DNA from: Liriodendron chinense
Taxonomy: Eukaryota; Streptophyta; Magnoliopsida; Magnoliales; Magnoliaceae
NCBI GenBank assembly: GCA_003013855.2
Contig: ML058337.1
Span: 2,418,001-2,482,000 of the forward strand
DNA length: 64,000 bases
Direction: 5' to 3'
Numbering within the stretch: the first letter of the stretch is position 1; each line of letters starts with the position of its first letter. Position numbers and translations under genes: made by a program. The notes under the pieces are model-generated. The model was given only the letters and a program-made list of their open reading frames with translations, did not search any database and was not told where the DNA came from. Shown one piece after another: positions 55,635 to 64,000 of the stretch.

Positions 55635-58600
55635 TGTAAGACCCGTACCTTTGTTTGCCCTTCGTACGCTTAATTTTCGGTGCCGGTACGTCCCAGACGG
55701 ACCAGATTAGCGAGCCTTGATCGCGACCCTATTTTAGTACCGCATCGACCCGAGACCTATACCCCGGCGACCGTGCAGGCGCTGCGATTCCAACGCCACG
55801 CGACACGCCCCATTGCGATACCCGGTGTGTAAGTTGTGTCATTTGCGTAATCCGAGGTGGGCCGCGCAACGCGCGTGTGGCGTGGGCCCCACTTGCACAA
55901 ATCCCAAGAATATGTCTAACTAATCAAACCCATACCCCTACTCTACACACCCCATACCCCTACTCTACACACACCATACCCCCCATCCCTCTCTCTCCTC
56001 CAAAGTCAACCCTCACACCATACCCCCCATCCCTCTCTCCCATGCTAGCCATCATCACCCATGATTCCTTCTCTCTCTCCCCCCATACAATACCATACGT
56101 AGGGGGAGAGGAGGCCTCCTCACCTTCCAATTTTGAAAGAAAGAGATTTGAGAGGAGGGAGAGAAAGATTTGAGAGAAGAGGGAGATTTGAGAGAAGTAG
56201 AGAGAGATTAGAGAGATTGAGGGTGGAGATCCAAGCTTGGAGGGCCCCAACCATCATCCAGGACCGTCCGGATCATCCGATCATCAACCCGATCCAATCC
56301 AACCGTCCAACCATCCATCGAGGTGAGTGCAAGGGGGACATAAATCCCCCCATTTCCTGATTTCCTTTCATTTTTCCTTTTCTTTTGGGCCCATCTGGTG
56401 GTGGACAACCTGATGGATGGATTGGATCATCCATGAATGGGCCCCACCTTATAATAATAATAAAAAAAAAGGGAGAGGTGCCGCTGGACAGACAGCGTCC
56501 AGAGGGCGCTGCTGCCCAGCAGCACGTGGGCTAAAAGCCTTTTGGGCGTTGGGCAGGGTCCCCACACGTGGGACCCACCTTGATGTATGCATCCAATCCA
56601 CGCCGTCCAACTGTTTCTCCATCCCATTTTATGGCAGGACGCCAAAAATGAAGAAGATCCAGATCTCAGGTGGACCACACCATTGAAAACAGTGAGGCCA
56701 ATGAAGCCTACTGTTGAGACTTCTTGGGCCCACCGTGATGTTTGTGGACCACATCACCCACCCAATATTGGGCTTGATGGGTCCCCAATGAGCTGGGGAA
56801 CATGATGGATGGGGTGGATTGTCCCTAAGTGGGCCCCACTAGAAATAACCTCAAAAACAAAACAAAAAAAACCAAAAAAATATATATATGAAAAGGCACT
56901 GGACGTCCAGCGTCTGGACGTTCTGACGCTGGAACGTCCAGCGTCACTTGGACGTTGTAATGGGGTCCCCACTCGTGGGACCCACCTTGATGTTTGTGTT
57001 CCATCCATGCCGTCCATTTGTTCGCCCAGATCATTTTAAGGCCAGGCCCCGAATTTGAAACTGATCCAAATCTTAAGCGGACCGCACCGCACAAAACAAT
57101 GGAAATAATGATTTCTACTGTCAGAAATCATTTGGCCCACCTTAATGTTTCTAGACCGATTTGCATACCCAATATTGGGCTTGTTGGGTCCCCCATGAGA
57201 TGGGGAACCTGATGAACGGAGTGGATCAGTCCCATGTGGGCCCCACTTGATATAAGTACTAGAAAACAAAAAAAAAAGAAAAGAAGAAGAAAGAGGAAAG
57301 AAGAGGCAGCGCCTCTGACGCTGGGTGTACCCGCGTCCTTGGACGCTGGCTCTGCTGCCAGCTGGTGGCCCACTCGTGGGTCCCACCATGATGCATGTGC
57401 TGTTTCCACACCGTCCATCCAGTTGGGGAGATCATTTTAGGGCATGACCCCAAGAATGAGTCAGATCCAAGTCTCGAGGGGGGCCCACCACAGAAAACAG
57501 TAGGGACAGTGGCCCTACCATTGAAACCTTCTTATGGCCCACCGTGATGTTTATTTGAGATCCAACCTGTTCATAAGTTCACACATACATGGAAGAAGGA
57601 AAAACAAAAAAATATCGGCTTGGTCCGAAACTTCTGTGGGCCCCACTTGATGAGTTCTCAAAAAAAAATATATATATATATATATATAAAAAAAGAAAAA
57701 AGAAAATGGGGTCGCTGGACAGACAGCGTCCAGGGGACGCTGCTGCCCAGCAGCCTTGTGGGCGCCACCCTATGGGCCCCACTCGTTGGGCCCACCTAGA
57801 GTGTATATGCCTTATCTGTGCCCTCCATATGTTTTTCCAGCTCATCTTAGTGGCTGAGCCCAAATTTTAAGCATAACCAAATGGCAAGTGGGCCATGCCA
57901 CGGGACAACAATGGGGATAATGATCTCCACCATTGAAACCTTCCCCGTCCTACAATGATGTTTATTTGTCACCCAACCTATTCATAAGTGGCTGGGCCCA
58001 AAATTTAAGCATATCCTAATGTCAAGTGGACCATGCCACAGTGGGGATGATGATTTCAAACGTTGACAGCTTCCAGGTTCTACAGTGATGTTTATTTGCC
58101 ATCCAATCTGTTCATAAGATCACATGGATATGGATGAAGGAGAAAACACAAATATCTGCTTGATTCAAAACTTATTGGGACTAGATGGGTACCACGCTAC
58201 CCAGCAGGTGGCCCACCCTATGGGTCCCAACGTGATGTATCTATTAGCTCCACCATGATGTATATGATTTATCTATGCCGTACATACATTTTGTCGACCT
58301 ACCTTGTATGTGCAGGCCCAAGTATGGGGCCGATGTGGTCTCAAGTGGGCTATGCCACGAAGACTTTTACATTTCCAATGGGACCCACAGTCCGGGTCCC
58401 ACTCTCTATGTATATATTGGGCCTTTTAAGGCCAGGGTTACATGATATGTTGGTAACATGCTAGTATGATTAGCTTGATATGTCACACTGATAACATGCT
58501 TAGTATAATGAATACCATGCTCATTCATATGCCCATACGCATCATTTGTATGCCTGTTATGGATCATGATTAACCATAGCATATGCTAGTTGGCTTGTTA

Positions 58601-59732
58601 TACTTAGGGGACCCGTGCGAGACAGGGTCGCCCCACATGATTACGCAGTATGCGTAATTTTGGTGCATGACTTGGATTGTATGACTCATGCATTTCGCAT
58701 TATGTATGTCACGATCGCTTTCACACCCTAGCAGCATCAGGGTGGTGGCCACCATAGTCACATCATGGTTGGCATTATTGGACACCAGAAACTTGTTCTA
58801 GTACGTGGGCGCTATGGATGTCCTTGGGTGAAAGTCCCTAAACCCTGTGGTACCAGTAGGATACTCCAGCATCGAGACCGAGTGGATAACATGAGCGCCC
58901 GTGTGCCAAATACCAGTAAGCCGCGTCTCCCACTGTGTCGAGGTCGGTTTGAAAGGGGTGTGACCTTATCCGCCTGGGTGCAGTGGGCTGTAAGCTAGGT
59001 CGAGTCTGACCAGCTCATGGAATGGGTCCGCTATCGGCGAGCCGGGTGGGCATTGGTATACCACTGACGAGGCGGATAGTGAGGTCTTTTCTACTCACTT
59101 GGTTATGCGCGCGATGTGCGGCGGCCAAATTAGAGTATACTAGACCCCGGTGATGTCCCAGATGAGAACTATTTTGATATGTGGATCAGTTGAGGATTGA
59201 CATGTTTGCATTGCATCTCTAGCATATAACACTTGGCCATGTAGGCCCTTACATCGCATAGCCTTGGGATGGCTGATAGCATTCATAAACTTAGTAACTT
59301 AGCCCTCTACTACTTTCGCTTACTCTGATATCTGTATACTTGTTATATGCATCACACGTGCACACACGCACTCTACTGGGCTTCGTAGGAAGCTCATGCG
59401 CGTTTGTTTACACTGCAGGTACTAGAGCTTATCAGAAGCGTTGAGCGCGGTTCATGTACCTGATATTTTGGACTTCTGATTCATGTTGTATTTCCCTTTC
59501 CAGTACTGTACTCAACAAACTTATTAGTGGATATTTGATGATGTTTTATGGTTTTGATTATGCTCCTGTACAAAAAAAAAATTTAACCTGAAAATCCTCC
59601 TGGTAGGATCCCAGGATCGGAACCTGACACATGAGAGCTAGGAGCCGAGAATGGGGTACTACGGAGGCTGTTGGCACCAAGGACGGCGATCGAGAATTTA
59701 GTGAGCCCGGTCCCCGGGTTTGGGGCGTGACA
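55635..59732 (+). mobile_element. Element G: 4.1-kb solo LTR
   Basis: It runs TGTAAGACCCG to GGGGCGTGACA and is flanked by CATAC at 55630-55634 and 59733-59737, in the middle of E gag. There is no internal region or ORF with a domain, so it is a solo LTR left by recombination between two LTRs. Length and ends resemble Tekay/Del-type chromovirus LTRs. The orientation is inferred from those ends. It contains a 400-bp repeat array, a (TA)n tract near 57670-57690 and dense GGGCCCAC motifs. Confidence 0.85.
56403..57968 (+). repeat. Four imperfect ~375-405-bp repeats inside solo LTR G
   Basis: Units start near 56403, 56797, 57204 and 57578. Each has TGGGCCCCAC, an A-rich stretch, a hairpin-rich core built on CAGCGTC/GACGCTG (for example 56484-56520, 56895-56945, 57715-57750), then GTGGGACCCACCTTGATG and CATTTTA(G/A)GGC blocks. 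A weaker fifth unit follows to about 58140. Confidence 0.8.
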
Positions 59733-59922
59733 CATACGGTCCTTCTTCTTCTCCTTCGGCCACTTGGACCATCACCACTTGTGCCAATGGGATTTTCTGA
59801 GCTGGCCTCTGTCTTAGTTCAAAGACTGTCATGGTCTTGGATTTCTTTACATGTGCGGGCCTAGTAGGTTTCTGTAAAGTGTGAGAGATCTTGGACAACG
59901 GCAGGAACTGCTCAACTGTCAT
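59733..59922 (-). pseudogene. gag: N-terminal part of Tat gag, element E
   Basis: Starts MTVEQFLPLSKI at 59922 and reads to the G junction. D has the same start at 28744. The rest of the protein resumes at 55634. Confidence 0.75.
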
Positions 59923-60565
59923 TGCAGGCACCGCGAGCTTGGCTGATATGACCTAGCTATTGATAGGGATCTTCTGTCCATGCTTCAGCTGCCATTGTCT
60001 CCTGATTACAGGGCGAGGTCTTACGACGTTCGCCTTCTTATATGCTGCTAAGATGGATGCTTTCTTCTGCTCTTTCTTTTGTCAGCGTGTTTCAACCAAT
60101 TGCCATCCTGAGTTGGAAATAGTTGTCATGGTTGGGATGAAGCGGGGGAAGTTAAAACCTCTGGTGGCAAGGAAGGTGCACGAACAGGTCATCGAGCATG
60201 CCATTTCTTCTGTCTGTTTTACTATCTTGCTACTTCTGCGGTGTCAGAAAGTCATTAGAACAGTTTATAAACGCGGCCGGGAGCGTGAACCCATCGATCG
60301 CAGTGCATAAACTAATAGAAATAAACAAGAAGAAGACAAATACGTGTAGTTGTGGTAGTTCGTGGGTTTGAAAACTTTTAATTTACCGTCTATTGCCATA
60401 AAGATGAAAGGAAGAACGTTCTCGTTGAGAGTCGCTAGTTTGGCGCCCGAGGGCGCCAAAACATTATGCCTCGTGATAGATCTCCTACGTACATATTCGC
60501 GTTTACGAATGATTAAGCTTAGAGCATTTCTATACTCAGAGCTAACCAGAGATTCTAAGTTCGAT
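59923..60565 (-). other. Leader between primer site and gag, element E
   Basis: No supportable ORF; clearly related to the D leader 28745-29391. Confidence 0.6.
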
Positions 60566-60583
60566 TCCCCAGCAGAGTCGCCA
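60566..60583 (-). promoter_or_regulatory. Primer binding site, element E
   Basis: On the minus strand TGGCGACTCTGCTGGGGA, three bases after the LTR end. Tat/Ogre tRNA-Arg-like type. Confidence 0.87.
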
Positions 60584-61479
60584 GTTTGTTAGAACTAGAA
60601 AATGAATACAATGACATTTTTTAAGGTATTGTTGCTCTGGGGTTCTGAGTAATGGAAACATTCATAGACAATCACAAGCATTCACAAAAGGTACGCAAGA
60701 AGAGATATCGCAATGCGAATTTTATTCCAGAGATCCTGAGATCTTGTACATTCCAGGCCGTGATCTGGCACGAGTCTTTAATTGCATCGAACGATCGATG
60801 ACCTTGATTAAAAAGTAGAAGACTAGTCAGTGGGAACTATGGTATTAAAGTTTATGGTCATAGAGACTTGTATTTGTTTTGTTATGGACTAAACCATCTT
60901 TGTATTAGTCAGATGTCTGTCCCATGTTTTGGTCGGAGATCTGGGTAGAGACTGTCAGGGTTTCTACCGAGAGGGTACGACTCTAGGCCTGCAGCTTTCA
61001 TGTGTGGACAGGTAACCTCGGGAAGACCGGTCCACAGTCGTGTGTACCTGAGCAGCCCAACCGACGGATGATGTTTGGATGGGTAGGGCATCGACCGTTG
61101 TGTTGTGGCAATTCATAACAATCGCTTTGTAAAGAATTAAAAATCTTTTGATATATTTTATCATGATAACCATAGTCCCATTTGTCTAACTTTCGACCCT
61201 AATTGGATCATATCTTGCAGTAGATATAAACAATGATATATTTGCATAATTTTGGGTGCTGGTGGTTCCTTTCTGAAAAGTCATTTCATTCATCGTGTTG
61301 AATCGGGTCAAACCTCGAAGACACGCATTTTTCTCATTTGGGGATCCCGGAACAGTCATTTGGCCATTCCATTGTGCCCAGAACGCTCGAAATACCCAAA
61401 ATAGGCTTAAACAGATCTTGAAAACACTTAAAATTGAGTATGGCACGCCCGTAGACATTTTCTGTGATTAGCTGATTTT

Positions 61480-62480
61480 TTGGGTGCGTGGGACCTAATT
61501 TATGGGTGCGTGGGAGGTCAACGCACCCTTAAATTGGTTATCCGATTTTTGTTAAATTTACGGATGCGTGGGACAATTTTCGGATGCGTGGGAGTCCAAT
61601 GCACTCTGAAAATACTTGTCCGAATTATGTTGAATTTTCGGGCGCGTCGCACTATTTTCGGGTGCGTCGGAGTCCAATGCATCCTGAAAATACTTGTCCG
61701 AATATGTTAAATTTATGGATGCGTCGGACTATTTTTTGGACGCGCCAGACCATTTTACGGATGCGTCGAACTTCGGTGCATCCTGAGGTTGTTCGTTGAA
61801 TTTGTGGGTGCGCTACCACACTTGCATTTTTATGAATTCGGACCTGCGGTGGTATTGATCGTAGTGATCTTCCGGTGAAAGATACTGATGATCAGAAAAG
61901 AATTTCGGTGACTGAAAAGTTTTTCGGCGGTCGGAAAGGGATTCCGGCGAGGGTTTCCGGCGATAAATCCCAAGTACCCAGGGGATAATAGCTCTCTCTC
62001 TCTCTCTTAATCTGTACAAATGAATAGTGCAAGGGAGTATTTATACCCGAAAATACCGGACAGCGACCAATGAGGGGCAGCCACGTATGATGCACCCCAA
62101 AAAGCCTTCGACGCACCCCAAAAATAGGTGCGTGGGAGCTCTGACGCATCCCAAAATGATGGTCTGAAATATGTTGATTTTTTGGGTGCGTCGAGCTATT
62201 TTTCGGGTGCATTGGAGTCCAATACATCTAAAAATGATTTTCTAATTCTTTGAGAATTTATGAGTGCGTCGAGCTATTTTATGGACGTGTCAGACCATTT
62301 TTCAAATGCATTAAGGTCCAATGCACCCCGAAATTGAAGTTCTGGATTTACTGATTTTATGGATGCGTCGAAGGTATTTTTCGGATGCGTCAAGCTATTT
62401 TTCGGATGCTTTAGGGGTGAAATACATCTTGAAATATTTCTTGAATTTTCATGAATTTAAGGGTGCGTCAAGCGAAATAA
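61480..62480 (-). repeat. GGRTGCGTSG arrays in LTR E
   Basis: Two blocks, about 61480-61810 and 62090-62480, of short units such as GGGTGCGTCGGAGTCCAATGCATCC separated by T-rich spacers, about 75-90 bp apart. The layout resembles the 78-bp array of D, but the sequence has drifted. Confidence 0.75.
62038..62045 (-). promoter_or_regulatory. TATA box in LTR E
   Basis: TATAAATA on the minus strand, between the two repeat blocks, in the same place relative to the LTR start as in D. Confidence 0.62.
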
Positions 62481-62785
62481 ATGGGTGCGTTTGACGTACT
62501 CGTGGTTTGTAAAAATTAGGTTTTGAGAAATGAAGGGTTCGCGGTGCCTGCTTTTTAGCCAATCGTCATGCACAGCTTGTTATAATTCATAATGAAGGTG
62601 TCTGCTTGATTTTGGACAGTTTCGATCACGGTGATTCGTGGAGCGCACCGGAGACAAATGGCTAAGTATTGGATCTTTTGCAAATTTTACTATCTGGGTG
62701 CGTTGGATGATATTTTGTGGGATTTCCTCGGAGTACGTGCCCAATTGATTTTTTTTTTAGGGTACTGACTTTTGGGACCCCAACA

Positions 62786-63594
62786 ATCGCCGCTTTGTTA
62801 GAAATTTCAGTACGATTGTGGCACCGATCACGGACTGTATGAAGAAAGGACCATTTCAGTGGACAGAAGAAGCTGATCATAGCTTTGCTGAAATTAAGCA
62901 CAAGTTATCATCCACATCAGCTCTTATTTTTCTAAGCTTCGACAAGGTCTTTGAAGTGGACTGTGATGCATCTTATGTGGGCATTGGTGCGGTTTTATCT
63001 CAGGAAGGTAAGCCCGTAGCCTTGTACAGTGAGAAGCTCAGTGATGCCTGCAAAAAGTGGTCCACATATGAGATAGAGCTGTACGCGGTGGTATAGGCTA
63101 TTTGGCATTAGAGACATTACCTCATCCAGAGGGAGTTTGTTCTCTTTACTGATCATCAAGCCTTAAAATTTATTCACAATCAGACTAATGTTAGTCGTGT
63201 GCATGCTAGGTGGATTTCATTTTTACAGGAATTCACTTTTGTATTAAAGCATAAGTCTGGCCAACAAAATAAGGTTGCTGATGCATTGAGCCGTCGAGCT
63301 GCTCTTCTTGTCACTATGAGTACCGAGGTTGTCGGGTTTGACAGCCTCAAGGAGCTTTACGTTGATGATGACGAGTTTAAGGACATTTGGCCGACAAGTA
63401 ATGAAGGTCGACCGAGTGATTTCCTCATTCAAGACGGTTTCTTTTTCTATGGAAATCGATTGTGTATTCCGCAATGCTCCCTCCGGGAGAAGATTATCCT
63501 TGAGTTGCACGACGGTGGCTTTGGAGGTCACTTGGGTCGAGACAATACGAAGGCTATAGTCGAAGAACGATATTATTGGCCTCACCTAGGCCGT
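62786..63594 (+). pseudogene. pol: Element H: gypsy RNase H and integrase fragment
   Basis: It starts abruptly after E, in the spacer after RT (RFVRNFSTIVAPI). RNase H has FEVDCDASYVGIGAVLSQEG, WSTYEIELYAVV, then TAG at 63094-63096 and 63109-63111, then FTDHQALKF and HKSGQQNKVADALSRRAALL. The integrase N terminus has LHDGGFGGHLGRDNT and YYWPHLGR, ending where LTR I begins. The VADALSRR ending is chromovirus-like; I do not assign a lineage. H is the oldest visible layer of the nest. Confidence 0.82.
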
Positions 63595-64000
63595 TATTGA
63601 ACCTCCAATTTATACATTTGCCAACCCATTACATCACATTATATGTATGGTTTTCATGTTTAAAAAGCCTATCTAATGCTTGTTTTGTGATTGTAGGAAT
63701 GAGAGTGACTTCGCCCAATTGGAGACCAAAAGGAGCACATTTGGGAGCCTTTGATGAGGATCAAAGGTGGGCCAAAGAATGGAAAAGAAAGAGAGGAGGA
63801 AGAGGAAGAAAGAAAGAAGGAAAATGAAGAAAATAGAAGGCCCGACCAGTCAAGACCAGTCTGCCAACAGGTAATCCACTCTCTGGACTGTCAAAGGACA
63901 GGTCAAGACCGATCAATCAGCCCTGTCCAACCTGTCAAGACCGGTCGGCCACATGTAGACAGCGAGTTATACCTTCTAATTTTGATTTTTGGGTTTCGTA
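63595..64000 (+). mobile_element. Element I: start of another Athila-like LTR
   Basis: TATTGAACCTCCAATTTATAC corresponds to the LTR start of C and B (TGTTGAACC), with G changed to A in the second base. It continues through the GGAATGAGAGTG block to a degraded ACCGGT cluster (63842-63950, GACCAGTC, GACCTGTC and a few GACCGGTC). The window ends before the TATA box. Confidence 0.8.

Larger units (their letters stand above)
39115..62785 (-). mobile_element. Element E: second Tat element, interrupted by B and G and cut by F
   Basis: Parts: 39115-42504, 51775-55634, 59733-62785. The order matches D: antisense gene tail, spacer, integrase, two RNase H domains, RT, protease, gag, leader, primer site, LTR. 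RNase H on the left of B and RT on the right continue one gene, apart from about 250 bp lost. The 3' LTR and most of the antisense gene lie left of F, outside the window. The right edge joins element H. ATCGC (62786-62790) is the candidate target duplication. Confidence 0.88.
60587..62785 (-). repeat. 5' LTR of element E
   Basis: 2199 bp, TGTTAGAAC to GACCCCAACA on the plus strand. The ends match D closely, but the middle differs: no 48-bp array, and a different GCGT-type array. A CT microsatellite is at 61991-62007. Confidence 0.88.

Noticed and set aside
55877..57870. Many 60-117 residue ORFs inside solo LTR G
   Set aside because: They overlap on both strands, follow the GGGCCCAC repeats and match no domain.
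1..64000. Host protein genes, tRNAs or rRNAs
   Set aside because: Every stretch could be placed in a retroelement. The tRNA-like matches are primer sites of 12-18 bases only.

Overview
This window is a block of angiosperm repetitive DNA made almost entirely of nested LTR retrotransposons. I see no host gene, tRNA, rRNA or CRISPR array. The evidence for a flowering plant is the mix of lineages: Athila and Tat Ty3/gypsy elements, a copia-type gag element with the plant initiator-Met primer site, and a plant mobile domain gene. The species cannot be read from this sequence. The style of the solo LTR (GGGCCCAC-rich repeats) suggests a woody, perhaps magnoliid, genome, but that is only an impression.

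Layout, left to right. A (1-5221, +) is the 3' part of an Athila element ending in an LTR. It sits inside the 3' LTR of C (5222-11478, -), an Athila derivative with gag and protease but no RT, RNase H or integrase. C sits inside F (11479-12589 and 32219-39114, -), a non-autonomous copia-type element with a shortened gag and a second ORF. F also holds D (12590-32218, -), an almost complete 19.6-kb Tat element with CCATC target duplications. F sits inside E (39115-42504, 51775-55634 and 59733-62785, -), a second Tat element of D's family. E also carries Athila element B (42505-51774, +) and solo LTR G (55635-59732, CATAC duplications). E sits inside H (62786-63594, +), a gypsy RNase H/integrase fragment, which is cut on its right by the start of another Athila-like LTR, I (63595-64000). 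H > E > F > C > A is a nest five levels deep.

The most interesting content is in D. Opposite to gag-pol, D carries an intron-containing plant mobile domain gene (plus strand, 16440-21659) with its own TATA box outside the LTR. Its leader repeats GCGCT/AGCGC inverted-repeat motifs also found in the transcribed part of D's LTR. The two genes converge tail to tail with about 430 bp between them, and the spacing is nearly the same in E. Other unexplained structure includes ACCGGT palindrome clusters upstream of TATA boxes in both Athila and copia-type elements, an extra copy of the polypurine tract about 921 bp upstream of the 3' LTR in three Athila elements, and two families of mini-hairpins scattered through F.

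Almost all coding regions are broken by stops or frameshifts. Gene calls below are therefore mostly pseudogenes, and their boundaries follow similarity between copies in the window. Some apparent start codons are GTG or TTG and have no meaning for these plant elements.
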